Assembly (NCBI GenBank): GCA_013397845.1
Contig: VZTG01009298.1
Location: 1-64,000 of the forward strand
From: Melanocharis versteri
Taxonomy: Eukaryota; Chordata; Aves; Passeriformes; Melanocharitidae
Direction: 5' to 3'
DNA: 64,000 nucleotides
Position numbers and translations under genes: made by a program
The notes under the pieces: generated by a model
Database searches by the model: none
What the model was told of the DNA's origin: nothing
What the model saw: only the letters and a program-made list of their open reading frames with translations
Shown: one piece after another, positions 40,201 to 55,200 of the stretch
Layout: every line of letters starts with the position of its first letter
How positions within the stretch are numbered: position 1 is the first letter of the stretch

Positions 40201-43200
40201 CTGTTGCTTCTGGTTTATAAAGCTCAAATTCACAAATATCCTTTACTGGTTGTTACTTAACTGGATGCAATTAGAATTGCACGTAAGATCTATTCCTGCA
40301 ACTTGCTACCAAGAAAAAGGAAGCTGTATTCATGCTATATTTATAATCTTTAAACACTCAAAAAATTAGCACAGGAAAACATGTTTCATTATAACCAAAT
40401 ATTGCCAAGGACTGGTAAATGATGTTTTCAAGCTGAAACAGTAACTAAACCCTAGCGGAAATAAGAGAACAGGGCAGCAAGAGCAATACGCGTTTTCTGG
40501 GGCAATGGATTTTTATTTACCTAAGCACCATGGAAATTAATCTCTGCCACTCAAAAGTAGAGATTGAGCTGTTTATGTTTATGTCTCAGTATCCTGAAGA
40601 GCACAGATGGGTAAATAATCAGTGTATAAACTTTCTGTCAGTTTCTCATCTGATGTGTCAAATAAATGAAGGCAAGTCTGTAGCGAAAGGTTTTTGTTAC
40701 ACACCAAGGTAAGGAGACCCACGCTAGGCTGGAAGACACTGACAGTGCTGACAACACAACTTTGTTCTCTCTTAGCGATGGCTCCACAGTGAGGCTGCCC
40801 AGACTACACTCTTTCAAGTAGAAACAAGTTAACTAGTACTACTGGTTACCAGAATTACTGCCTTCTCAGTCTAGGGGAGGAAAACACTTGACTACAAAAG
40901 ATCAAGTAGTTTAGACTGTCTGCGTTACAGCACACAAGCAAAATCAGAGCAAGCTTCACCAATATATTAAACCTTGTTTCCTCTCACGGATTTACTATCA
41001 TGATGGACTCAATGACATGCACCAGCCAAAACATGAAACTCAACACATTATCTTACATGCATAAAGAACACTGCAACTTAGGTGGGCAAATCAATTTTGG
41101 CCTTTTCAAAGCTTTACTGTAGTTCTACACTATTTAACAGTGCCAAGAGATGTCCCTGAAGGATTTCCATCAACTCAGTGGTCTCCCAGGTGGGGTAGAG
41201 AATATAAAACAATCTGTACAGTAGCATCCTTAACCAGGCAGCCATATTAAAGCAAATCAACTGGCCTGAGTGGTGAAGGACCTGTGTGGTTTTTTTCATA
41301 TTAGCCTATAGTAGGAAGCAACTGAGAGCAAACAGGAATATTTTCTCTTTAAAGCATTATTTTACAATTCATGTACAAGCTAAATGTAATTTAAATGTAC
41401 CTCTATATAAAGGTAATAATTTTGTTTAGTACATTACTACGATAGTTGCTAAATTGCATGTAGCTATTTACATCAGACAAACAGGGCAACAGAAGTAGAA
41501 AAATCAAGTACTATTCATGCATGCATTTGCAAATCTGAGGACACAAGTATCTTGCCAGTAATTTCACCTATGAAGAAGAAATTTTAAAGCATTGCTCAGT
41601 AACAAAAAACCATAAAATACCTTATAAGAAAGGCCAGTCACACTAGCATATGTTTTGAAAACCAGCAAAAACAAAAAAACAAAAGCAGATGGAAATTCCT
41701 CTGTAAAAGTTACTGGTTTTACTCCTAACTACTAATTTTCGGCATGGATAATTCCCTGCCCATCAGAAACTCTAACTTTCTTTGCAAATCAGCTTGCTAC
41801 TTCCTGTAAAACATTTACCTGGTGGCTTGCCAGAACAAATATTTTAATGTAAAATTTAATAAATGGAACTAAAGGTATTACATCTAATTTAAAATTCCAT
41901 ATTGTGTAAACTATTGATATTAATGTAATTGAGTTTGTAAACAATCCATTTGTGGAAGGTAACCTTAGACACTGTATTGACCCAAAATATCTAGCGTGGC
42001 TCATCTGCAAAATGAAGCATCAATGCCTGGAATTCATTAAAAGTGTTACATGTTTAATTTTTCCTGCCCTACAGCTCCATTGTCTCGTAAAATTTTTCCT
42101 TTGATGTCCCCCACTAAAAGAATTAAAGGAATATTGTAATTGAAATGTCATTAATAATTCACAGGACCCTCCTCCACCAGTAATACATCTGATGAAATAT
42201 TAATTGAGCTCCACAGACTGACAGTCTGCAGAGAAGCACTTGCCTGTAATTTGAACCACGAGTCCTCATATTGCTGTAGCTCAGACCTGCCAAGAAGGCA
42301 ATTATCTGAATGGTCTTGCCCAATCCCATCTCATCTCCCAGAATTCCTCCTGCCTGCTGGCAGTGCAATTCCCAAAGCCACCTAACACCTGTCTGCTGGT
42401 ACCTAAAACAAGGAAAAAGAAGATGGCAAATGTTTGATAATACAGATCGTAACAGAAAGTACTCATGAATTAATCATTTGGCAAGGTTCTTATACCAGTT
42501 ACAGTAACATGCTGGATGTGTGTTTTACATGAGTGCTGTATTTACTAGGTCATACATTTTTGATGCAGTCAGACATTACATGTGACTTTCGTTCTTTATG
42601 CAATACTAAAACATTTCTAATTAAACTGACAGTCATGGTAATTAGAGGGTATTTTATTTCATATATATTTTAAGTGCTAAAAACAACTTGGAAAGTTACT
42701 CTTAGGAAGCATTACCTTTTCAGAAAAGACAACATGCATGGGTCTAGCAAATAATATTATTTGGAACACACACCTTGAACTGAAGGAAGAGGTTGACTTG
42801 TAAGGGGCACAGACATCATCCTCCACTACAAAAAATGGTCACATCTGCCAAACCATGGGGGTTTTTTTACATAAATTTATTTAATAACATTTAGTCTCTT
42901 TCCATGAATAAAAAACCCAAGGCTAAGCAATAGAAACTATTGCAGTGCATGTGACAGCATCAGGGCAGTTTCCACTCCCAGTCCTTCAGCGGAAATTGTA
43001 CAATCAACAATGTAAAACACATTCCACTTACAAGAAGTGGGCTAGAAAGCAAGATTTATGATGGCAAGCTAAAAAGGTGAAGATAAGATGCTAGACTGAG
43101 AATCACTTTAGGACATACCTTTTTATAACGACATGAAATAGTGAGACCAGTAGGAATAACACACCACATGTGGGGGTTAAATAGAAAACAAAAGAAATAA

Positions 43201-46200
43201 GTGAAAAAACCGTATCTTTAAATCACATTAAAAAAATCAAACATGTTTCAGCACCTCAGTGCCTTGTAACTTACAGGAAAAAAAAGGTTAGCGATAATTT
43301 TCTTGATGGCACGCATTTCTGGAGTGCAGAGCACAGCAAAAAACAAAACACTTTTTTTAAAATAGAGGTTGTTCATTTTAGGTGATTTCTTGTGTGCATT
43401 TCAAAATCCTGTTTCCATCCTTGAACAAATAATATTTAGGACTACTGACAGCTAACGACACTAGTGTCTACAAAGTACTATTAAAAATCAATTTGTGATG
43501 AGTTTGGTATGGATTTAGAGAATGCTAAATGGAGACAAACAAATGGCTTAAGTAGTTAAAAAAAGATGATCAAAGAACACATTTAATGGTTCAGACATCA
43601 CACTATTTGCTGGTGTCTCAAAAGCATTATGCCATGAAACCCTTAAGAAACCCTTTTATTAGAAATTAATTCACCTTAAAATGCAGCAATCTATAAAACA
43701 ACTATGAAATGGCTTTCAGGATTAGCTATAATTGGATTAAGATGCTATCATTACTACATTTTTTGAAGACAAAACGTTTTCTGACAAACATTAAAGAATT
43801 GAAGATATCCCTAATTCCAGTCAGAAGCTGCTCCTCCAGACTAATGTTCAGCATGTCTCTTCAGAAGACAACCAGTCAATAAATTCCTAATATAAATTTC
43901 TATTATTTTTTAGGATTACATACAGAACTTTAAAATTAAATGAATTTATAAGCATATTTCTCCCTCTCCTTCCTTCTCCTGAGAAAGCTTCACAGTAGAT
44001 AATTAAGCTTGTTGAAAAATTCTGCTCCATGGTTATATAAAAACGAGGAAGATTCAGGCACTTTCTTTGTATAATCATATAAACACGAAATAATTGTAAC
44101 TATGCAAAAGTTAAAGAACACACTGCCCTCCACTTTTTGTGGTTATATGGAAAGATAATTAATTCTTTTCAATCTTACACTTTTATTGCACCAATTTTTA
44201 TGGTCTTTTTTTTCATTCCAAAAATACTCTGGAAGTAAATAAAAGTGCTGCTGGTCTTCCAAAATAATTATACTGGACTGTATTTCACATGAGCAATCAT
44301 GCTGTGATGCATCCCTCAAAATTCACCACAGTAGCTAACACAGTTTAGCTGCATTGTAGCAGAGCCAAAATTGTGTTTCAGGTTTATCAGGGAAATCACA
44401 CACTGGAAACAAATAATGATGAAGCCCGTTTTCTTTTTCATACAGAGTGTGTTCTCTCAGGCTTAGTGCCGACAGAATAAGGCAATGACTGCAGGTCTGC
44501 TCAGTTTTGTTCCACAGCAGCATCACTGCTATTCCTGCTCAATGTTCATCAAAGCAGACAAGTGTGCACGGCAGAAACAGACTGTCCACTTTAACAGGCT
44601 TACCAAAGAACAAACCTGAGGGTCTCCTATCTCCAGCATGAGCTAAATTCTTTGGAATTTAATTACGCAGGAAGATCACTTGAAGTACATGCTATACATG
44701 TCCTTGGGTCAATATACTTCCATGTTTTGTACTAAACTTGCTCAGAACTCAACAGTTTAATGCCTATTGACTGTGGGCTTTCCTGCATTGGAGATTTCAG
44801 CATCTAAGTTCCAAGTCAGACAAATCATTCAACTCAATTGATCTTTCTAACCACTTAAGAAGTTTTGCCAACTGACTCATGCTTGCAGGGATACCCTTCA
44901 TTAGTGAGGCTTACATCTTCAAGATTAATTTTTAGTGACTACTCTACTTCATTTCCCTTCGGGTTGCTCAGACCGCACATCCGTCCTCAAGATGAATACT
45001 TGTGCAGTACCTTCACATAAACAACTGGAGACCACATATTGGCTCTGTATGGTCCCAGCAACCAAGTCATTAATTCAATTCCATTTCAGAGCTAGTGCTT
45101 TCCTTCTGAGGACTACAGGACAACAGTAATAATTTCTTTGAGGTCAAGACTAAGTGGTTCTCTTGGAAGGGATACCACACACACCCATTATAAACCAGGG
45201 CTTTCTACTACGGTAAGATTTCAAGAGAGTTTGCTTTCCAGAGATGTTTTCCTTGCTGTGTGAAATGTTGCCAACAAAACCGAATTCAAGCCCATTATGT
45301 GTGAAATTTAAGGGAAAGATTATGGATAAAGTTAGCAGGTCAGCTTCTATCTTGTAATTATTTTCTTTGAGATGAACTTGAAAGCATCACTGGGCACTAT
45401 GTTTTAAAAAACTGAAACAGAAAACAGCTATGTCCAAATCTGTAATTAAGCATTAAATAACTAAAGAATGAGTTGTAGAGTGTTTTCCATCTACCAGAGG
45501 AATTAAGAATTCACTCTCTGTATTTTAAAATTTTACCTGGTAAAATGTTCAAGATTATTTTATAATATGAATTACAAGTAGTTACTTTGAAAAGACTTTG
45601 AGTAGTTACTTAAAGAAAAAGTTCTCTGTATTTTTTACTGGCAGAAAATTTCACTCCACCCAATCAGAGTAACACCATATTTCTTGTTTTTTTTAATCAC
45701 ATCTTGCCAACATCTTTTGTTTCAAAGTAAAGTTATTCTACCACTCCACACCTGAATTAGGAGCAAGCATATATCAATAAAAGAAAGTATTTCTAAAAAT
45801 AGACAAAGATAGCTTCTCAATTCATAGTTTAGCTAATACACATTTTCAATATTCACATCAGCCAGTTATCATCTGTATTTTCATGTAATTGCATTTTGTG
45901 CTCACAATAAGTTAATTTTTTTAAAGAAAGAATCCTACTGAAACAATTGAAGTAAAAGTTCCAGCAAAGGGAATCTGGAACTCACCATGACTATTACTAC
46001 TAATACTATTAACAGCATACAGCAGCATACTATTAAAATAAAGTACACAATACATACTTAAAAAGCTTTTTGAAGAGAAATCCTGGTACTTTGAAACCCT
46101 CTTCAAATTCAACGTCGCTTTCTTCGGAAAGTTCCTCAGCTGTTTGATGTTCTTTGTCCTTCAAACGGTCTTTTTGCCACTTCCTGGAGTGACACAAGGA

Positions 46201-49200
46201 GTCAACATTCAATTATAGCATGGAAAAGATACTATATGAAAATGACACTGAATTTTCAATCAGGTAAAAAAACCCAACAAAAACACATGCTCTGATGTCA
46301 TGATTTAAAATAGTAATCCTTTGGAGGAGAGAATTATGCAAATAAATGCTTGAAATATCTGATCTATTAAAAGGTATATATTTCATAGCTAGTTACAATT
46401 TTCTATAGACAAAAATGGTAATATAATGGTAGCAACTGTTAACAGCACCAAAAAAACTGGCTACTTTAAACTCCTAAATCTCCCTCCCTGTCCCCCCTGT
46501 GCCAAAATATTGATAAAGTTAAGGTATTGCAAAGCTATTTCATTAATTTAACCAAACACTTAAATTTAACTTCCTTCCTGTGGAGAAATGTGAAGCAGTG
46601 TATAATCTTATACAGAAGACTCAGTTGGAAACATCACCATCTTCAGAGTGACATGCTCTAAATCTGTAAAGCAGTCATTATTAAGAGAATGAGTTTTATG
46701 AGGTTTTGAAATTACAGTGTGATTTGTGGTTTGCAGCCTCATCTTATTTGGACTCTAGGCAGCTTAGACAATTACCTTCCTGTCCCATCATTCCCTCACT
46801 GCTGAAAAAGTACCAAAGGATCTTCAACGTTCCAGTGAAATTATGAACTTGTGCTTCAGCGACCTAAACCCATCGGCCTCTCATGGTAAAGTTCACTCTA
46901 GCTGGGTATGCACTACTCAACCAACAGCACTTCACTAACAATTTGGGTTTTGCTGGAATTCTCTCATGAAAGTGCCATTTACTGCAAGGACACTAAATGT
47001 GGTGTATAAACTGACAAAATCCCTACAGAAATTGGCAAGGTAGAGAACAGATTAAAAACATCCATATGCTACTGCTCTGGATGCAGTGCAAAAGCAGACT
47101 TCCACTTAATGGTCTCTGCATATCTGGCAAATTTGTTTAAAAACACTTGTGTTAGGAACAAGAGAGCAGGGAAGAAGGTCAACACTTCACATACATGCAA
47201 CAAAATCATACACTCTTTCTCATGAAAGAAAGCTAATTATGTGAGGTTTCTAGATGGACTTTTCAGCAGTACCTTTTGAGAAAACACTTCAAGTCTGCCT
47301 ATGGAACCAGTCACAAACTTGGTATTGTTCTATTAACTCAGGTAAACACCACCATCTCCAAATACACACAAGTTACAATCACTGCCAAGAATGAAAGCAC
47401 TGAAAAACTAGGACAGCACAAGTTGGACAGGTTTAGAGAGCCAGTTTCACTGAAGCATATTTTGATCTCTTAAGTCAAGATGTCTTCAGAAGCAAAAATA
47501 ATGATGGAGAGAAAAAAGAGCATATACAGGGAAAAAATTAGATGAACAAAGACAGTCTTCAGTTAGCTGATTAAAACTGATGAGTTGCTAATGTTTATTA
47601 TCGGATTCTTCTTATCTCATTATATGAAACCATATATCTGGGTAAGTAGGAAAAAAGAACTTAAACTTACTAAAAATACATGAAGTGTCAGTATTTTCCT
47701 CTTTTATATACATTTCCTAATGGGAATGGAAACCTCTTAGACTAGCAGTCTGCTAAATATTTGACTTAGAAAAATTACACTCATGGTCTGGAGTCTAACA
47801 GGCAGATATGATACATTCTAGAGTCACAGCATAAAAATGCATTTATTTTTCTTCAGTATACAATGTTATGCTATCAGGCACAGAGGGTCTTACTTTTCTG
47901 AGTTCCAGAAAAAGGAATTAAAATTGACGACTGCTGATAGCCATTGCTTCAGACTATGTCACTACTGGAACTGAGACATGCTAGAACTTGATTATTTCAT
48001 CTGACTGGGTTATGACAGGACTCAAACCAAGGAAGGGAACTCCTACTTACCACGCTAAAATCAAAACAACTATAGATTACAAAGCTTCCAAAGAGACACC
48101 TAGGTAAACAATCCACACTAAACCCAAGCAGGGCAATAATCTGTACAAGAGTTTGCTATTAATTTTGTACTCCCAACACGAAGCACCACAGCCAGCACTG
48201 GAGCAGCAGCCTCCCCTGGGAAGGAGCAGATTGCCCTCTAGTGCGCATTGGGAAAACTGATCCAGAAACAACCAAGAGGAAACACTGAGGCTAACTCAAA
48301 GCTGCCCAGGAATTTACGTACTTCACCTCCATACAACTACTACATTTTCTCCAAGAAGTGTGATCGATATTGGGATTTCTCCTAAAATTATACCTAGAAA
48401 ATAGATACATCTAGAATTTGAATTAATAAACTCTGTACTTAATTTTCCTAAAAAACGTTTCCTTTTCACATGCTGTATCTGTTACTTCATTGAAGTACTA
48501 CATCTTCTCCAAATGTCTAGAGGTTTTTTTGCCATCAATTACCAGTTTAAAGATAAAGCAGCAACTTGTTATTACAAACAACTTTCAAAGTTTGAAGAAG
48601 CTATTCAGTTTCCAAAAGACTGTGAACTCGAGGTAACACACACCATTAAGATATTCTACACTGAAACTTCATTATTTTCTTTAGAAAAGTGTAAATATCC
48701 AAATGGCTGAAGCCACAGGAGGACAAACACTATTTCCAAGACCACATCAGTCTGTTGGTTAATCTGGTCTTGTACCTTTCCCTGGAAGTCAGACTTTGGA
48801 GGGAGAAATAGTGGTAGTTCATCTCTGACTTACATACACATAACTTACTGTCCATTTGGTCAATATATTCCTTACACACATCAGTTAAACATTATTAGTA
48901 TGCCTAAACAATCAGAAAATACAGGTTTTACTATATTACCAAAGTCTCTTCAAAACAGAAGCATGACCTTTGAGAAATCTGTTTTAAATTGACCATTGTC
49001 ACCAACATAAATATAATTTTATCCCAGAAAGTGAAGTATGAAAGCCATATATCATACAATTAAATTTCTTCTTAATATAAGAACGTATTCAGATACTAAG
49101 CCCATTTCCTACTTATTGCAATACCCTAGAAAGAAATTCTGCACCCAAAACAGTAATGAGCACAATCTGACTTTTTTTTAAAAAAAATACAATCAGGAAC

Positions 49201-52200
49201 CAAGCTGAGTGTTTAATATAGTTTGCATTTGTGAAGCACAATATGTTTTCTATTTTATACAGCTAAGAATCCCTTACAGATTATTCTAATTCGCTAAATT
49301 GACACATTCAGTATTGCTTTTTTGATCTAACTTTTTATGGTCTATATGGGTGGATTTAATTGGTATGTCCTAACAGATGAAATACATGCAGTTAGTACCA
49401 CAAGCCTCCATAAGTAAATTAAGACTGATGTAGACAATTACACACTTGAGTTTAGAATGAAAGGTGTACTCAGTGTGTGAGACAAAATATATCTTCATTT
49501 GTGTCCTGGCTTTGTCACTTTAAAGAGCAGTAAGGATGCTTTAAGAAAGTATCTTTCAGGAAAGGTAGTATTTAATCCTTTTTCAATTTATAACTTTGAA
49601 ACATCAAGAGATTCAGTAACTCAGATACATCAAAGAAAGCCAGCACACAAAACTGATCTATAAAACCCAATTTAATTTAAAACATTTTTTTAAAATTAAT
49701 CAACTGCTTTGTATATTGATAGTCAAAACTTCCTGCTACTCAACTGCCTGGATATCACTTCAGAGACACGAAAAGAAGCAGCTTTCCTAGCCTTGCCTCT
49801 CTGTGCACTTGACAGCAATAGAAGTCAAACAACTGTCCTCCACAAACTATAGAGAATACACAAGAAAGCATAGAGACAGCACTGATCTCCCACAAAATGA
49901 CATGTAATTCCTTCCCTGAAGCAGCAAGCAGATACATACTGACAACTGGTATGGGAAGAGGGTCCTTAAGATGGCTAAGGTTTATTTTGACTCCAAGCTA
50001 TTATGTCATACTGACACCTTACTGACATCAATAATGTTACATACTAACTACATATAAGCTGAAGAAATCAGTTTTTTATACTTACATGTGGAATTTTAAT
50101 ACATGCAAAGGAAAATTTTAAGTAATATAAATAAAATCTTGGTATTTTGTGTTTTCCACACCTGGAAAGCTTGAGAATAGTACAAGAAAAACATGTAGCA
50201 GTTTTCTTGTAGAGAAAAAACCAAAAAAGTTGTATTTCCTACACATTTAATAGGCATTCAAGGTTACTATTGTTTTGTGATTCTAGGTAAAAGAAGTTGA
50301 AAAAGAGGTCCATTTTCATCCTTTCCATAGTCTTCAAATAAACTGACTCTGCCATGACCTGATGCGCTGGTTTTGGATGAAGTGGAGTTCATTTTCACAG
50401 TGGCTGGGATGGGGCTGTGTTTTGGATTTGTGCTGCACACAGGGCTGATAAAACAGAGATGTTGTTGTCATTGCTGAGCAGGGCTCACACAGAGCCAAGG
50501 CCTTTTCGTGCTGCCACGCTGGCGAGGAGGCTGGGGGGAGACACAGCCAGGACAGATGACCCCAACTGACCAAAGGGATACTCCAGACCAGATGGCATCA
50601 TGCTCAGTACATAAAGTGGGGAGAAGGAGGAAAGAAGTGGGGGATGTTTGTAGTGATGGTGCTTGTCTTCCCAAGCCATTTATCTGAGGTGGGGCCCTGC
50701 GCTCCTGGGGATGGCTGAACACCTGCCTGCCCATGGGAGGCAGTGAATTTATTCCTTGGTTTGCTTTGCTTGCATGTGTGGCTTTTGCCTTCCCTATTAA
50801 ACTGCCTTTATCTCAGCCCACGAGTTTTCCAGCTTTTACCCTCCTGATTCTCTCCTGGTGGGGGAGTGAGTGAGTGGCTCTGTGGGGCTTGGCTGCCGGC
50901 TGGGGTTAAACCACAATACCTGAGCATTCCACTGGGCAGGAGGGAACAGATTTAGATCCCACCAGCTCCAGTTTTGAACACTTCTAGATGAAGATGGTCA
51001 CTATTGAGTATGACAAAATAGACATTAATAATATACTTGCTGATGGGGATCAAGGCTCTGAGACATTCCAGCACCATCCTAGAGACTGATTTCCTAAACC
51101 TCTGTGTTCAGCTGGTAATAGCCAGTATGATGGACACCTGGGAATGACAATACACTAATTTTCACTGAATATTTAAATTATCTATAGGTACATGACAGTA
51201 CCCTGCTTATTTACCTTACTCTCCATAACCCTGATGTTCCTCGGTACTGTTCACTATTCTAGCAAGCTATGAATTCACCTTAGGCATGAACCTTCCAGAA
51301 CAGAAGATTTTGTCCATCTGCATGTTTACATAGCAACATGGCTCCAGTAACAGTAACTAGAGAAAGGCAAGACCCATGCAAGGGAAAAAACCTGAAATTC
51401 CTGACAGCCTAAGCTGAATTCTGCATAGCTAAATTTTACTTTTTCATGTTCCACTGCTCACACCTTGCTCACACACTAGGCCAACCTCTGGAAGTAGCCT
51501 TTAGAAAGACAGGGAGGAGTCGGCTGCTCTTCTGCCTGACATCTCCTACAAACAACAGCTCCTGTTCTGACAACAGTTTCTTGTTCTAGAGATGCTCTGC
51601 AGTCGTGCAGCTAGCTAATTATCATGCTTTAACAACATCAATGTAGTTTCCCCTTGACACAGGCCAATCTCTTGAAGTCTCATCTCTGAAAAGTTTTAAT
51701 GTTAAGGAAACTAATTTTCAATCTCTAAGAGTGTAGGACTGAATTCATTGCCAAGCACAAGACTAGATGTTCAGAAGAATAAAGTAATCCTGAAGGACTT
51801 TCCTCTGCCTCTCTCACGGGTAAAATATACCATAATCTCACCCATTCGTTTGCATTCAAAAGTAAAACTGACATGAAACAAGATATAAATGTAAGCAAAT
51901 GACAGCATTTCTATAGCATTCTTAATATGTTTCTTAATTCACTACATTTTATTTTCTCATGGCATTTCCCATAATGAAGATTACCTGGGGGTGTCAGCAT
52001 AAAAACATCAATGTGGACAGCTGCAGCTTAACAGCCACAATAACTGTAGCTATGAAATTTTTAAGAGATGTAGTGTTTTGGTAGCAATTACAGTTATTGA
52101 TATTTCTAAAATTCATTTAGGCTTTTATTGTAACTTCAGTAACCAGAAGAAATGTAGTCTATGATATGACTTTGCTAAGGATAAATTGTCACAATCTTAA

Positions 52201-55200
52201 CGTTATTAAAAAACGTTTTTGAATGAATTTAAACTGTGAGTCATATTAAAACTTTCAATCAAAATAAATTACTCTTGATGAAAACACTGAATTAAAAATG
52301 ATTTAATATTGGTCTACTTTAAATGTGAAGAATACAGTTTAATTCAATAAAACAGTAAATATTTTACCGATTAAGAACAATTAAGTTTTGTTAATGCATC
52401 CAATAGAAAACATTTTTTTTTTTGACCCTTTGGACATTGTTCAGATTAGCCTCTTGCTGAAATTTCTATTCAAGAGCAATAAACTATGCTTTAATTTTGA
52501 GAAGGAACATCCTGGGATTGCAAACCTATTGCCTTACATCAGTTGCTGATCTGCCTTTGTAACCTGGGACATGAAAGTGAAGTTGGGCTCCTCCTATGTG
52601 AGATTTTCTACCACTGAGAGCACTTCTGCTACCAGAAGATGCCTCTTCCTCCAAAGCAAGCCAGGCTCTCACCACAGGAGAGATGGTGTTTATACCTCTA
52701 CCTCTTGATTCCTCCTCTGACACAGGAGCATCTAAATCTGTAAGATTTTGTATTTCCATAGAAGTGTAAAATTTGAGCCTCCCAAGCATTAATCAAGTTC
52801 CTGTGCTAGGCTTTATCACTACATCAATCACCCTTCACTGACAGACCTAATAAATATTCTTCCTTTCACTCTAGAGAAGCTGTTTTCAAGTTCCACGATT
52901 TTCTAGAGGACTATATAACTACCTGAAGGATATTCAGTAAAGGTAACTAATTAAAAGTACGCATGCCATCAATAAGATGAAGTTTATTATATGAAGCTCA
53001 ACCCCTATACTAGAAAAGAGACAACATGCCAGTGATCACCAACACATACGTTATACAAATTTCATAAATCACAGATTAGCACAAGGTGATACACAAATAA
53101 GGACCTATAACAACCAGGAAAATTTAACAGCAAAGTTCTTGTAATTAAGCTCCGTATCTGAATCCTTCTGGAAGGCTAGCTATGATCCTTCTGACTGCCT
53201 CATTTCCCTTACTTCAACACACTCCCTAGTGGTCTATTATAGCTATTGTCCTTTGCATGTTCAGCATACTAATTTATTAGTATTACTAATAAAAATGTCT
53301 AGGACTAACCTTAGTCTCTGTTTATAATAGTCCACATCTCCATCATCTCTCCATCGTCTCACTTTGTTCTTCCCTGGTGTATGCTCTTCTTCCTCAGAGC
53401 TTGGAACGAAGTCAGCATCATTTTCAGCTTCTTTAAAACCCTTCTTCACCAAATGTTTTCTTTTTCTTGATAAATTCTTAAGTTCATAATCAGAATCATT
53501 CTCAGCAAGAGAAGATTCCTGTTCTTCTTCCTCTTCTGCTGCTTCCGGATCAAAGAGCTCCTCCTCAGGTACATACTCAGACTCCGCACTATCATCCTCT
53601 TGTTCATGCCTGAACTTCTTGGGCTCAAGATATTTCTTTTCCTTTGGAATCCTGGCCTTTGAATGAATCTGAAGGGCATGCTTCTGAAGCTCTCTCAAGT
53701 GCTTTTTTAAGCGCTTATCTGTTTTTGAGAAGGCTTTACCACTTTTTTCCTTTGTAGCAGCTGCAGGAGCCACGCATGGAATGTTTTTGATTTGCGCTTT
53801 CTTCTTTGCTCCTTTGCGACGGGACAACTTCTTTCTTTCAGATGACAGCTTAGCTTGGTCTGCTAAGTACTTCTCAAAATCAGATGCTTCATTTAGTCTT
53901 AACTGTCGTGCCTTCCTCTCTGGCTTCTGAGATATTTTAGTTCCAAATGGAGTCATCTGACCAGTTCGAATGAGCTCTGCCCATTCTGTTTCCTGAGCAG
54001 GCATAAGCATACTGCCAAGGGATGATGGACCAGGTTCTGCAACAGAAGTCAGAACATACAGCATGCCTTTAACACCTTCTGTATAACTAAAACACAGGAA
54101 CAAGGGTATTACAAGTACTATCAAAACGCAAATACTTCTGAAACAACACACAGCAGGAAGAACTACCATAAAATTTCAGTTCCCAATGATACATGAACTC
54201 TAATGCACCACCTATGCTGTCAATTCCACCCATGCCACCATGTTCAGTATAAGAAACCAGTGTTCCCATCTGCAGCAACACTGCCCATTTCAATTTTAGT
54301 ATTGATTTTTCAGTCCTACTCATAAGCTTGAAATTTGACATTTTGATTACCACACCAGAACAGACAAAAAATCTCACAAAACACATACTGTCCAACCATA
54401 TGCTTCAAAAAAACCCAATAAAAAAACCAATAAACAATAAAACCAAACAAAAAACCCCAAAACCTGCCTTCCTAGCCTACAACACTAATATGAGGATGAT
54501 GACTTCTAAAGTAAGATTGGCTGCACAGCACTCTGCCATAAAAGAGCACTTTCAGGTGCACTTAGGAGCACTTTCAGGTGCACAGTTACTGCACACAAAC
54601 TGTAACTGGTGTTTGAAACCAAAGAGAAAGAAAAGGTCTTGAATTCAGGAAGCTGAAGGGGAATTCTGGCTGAAATTTGTAATTAGGGCCCAATATTTCA
54701 AAGTAAGTCTATCAGAATTGCTAGCACAGCTTTAAATGTCCCATTTTAAAGCACTATATCTATCGTATCTTTAACGACTAATGACAATGCATCAGGCATG
54801 GAACCCCTCCACCTGCACCCCCTCCTACTCCCCCTTCTTTTGTTGGGCTTGACTCACTTCTTAGCTACATTTCAACACACGGGGTGCCTGAGTTTTGCTG
54901 CATGAATGCTCCAAAGAAAAAGGGTTTAAGATGCCTTTCTACTGAGAAAAGTTAACTGAGGCTTTGACTCCTTTAAGTTTTGTTGAATTACGAGAGAAGC
55001 ATGAGCTTTGCGAGATGGGAATCTACTCCAGCCACATGTGCAAGGAACAAGCAGCACCAAGAGTTTTCACTTCTGCCAACAGTAAAACCCAAAGGTGATG
55101 CGCAGACACCAATGAGACCCAAACTTGCCCTGCAGAATACTGCAGGTTACTGACTGTAGCCAAGCTTAGTTTGCAGACAGCAGAGAGAAAGAACACCTAG

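Larger units (their letters stand above)
46184..53309 (-). other. ERCC6 intron 5 (7.1 kb) with solo LTR
   Basis: The longest intron. It is the homologous position of the primate PGBD3 insertion, but no piggyBac-type transposase frame is present. It contains the solo LTR at 50363-50918; the rest is AT-rich with no recognised element. Confidence 0.85.

Noticed and set aside
42238..42241. Alternative GT donor four bases beyond the ERCC6 exon 7 boundary
   Set aside because: Using it would shift the frame in exon 8; the GC donor preserves the conserved SNYR-YQGLGP junction.
46184..53309. A PGBD3-like piggyBac transposase in ERCC6 intron 5
   Set aside because: No frame of sufficient length and no transposase motif is present; the primate insertion is lineage-specific.
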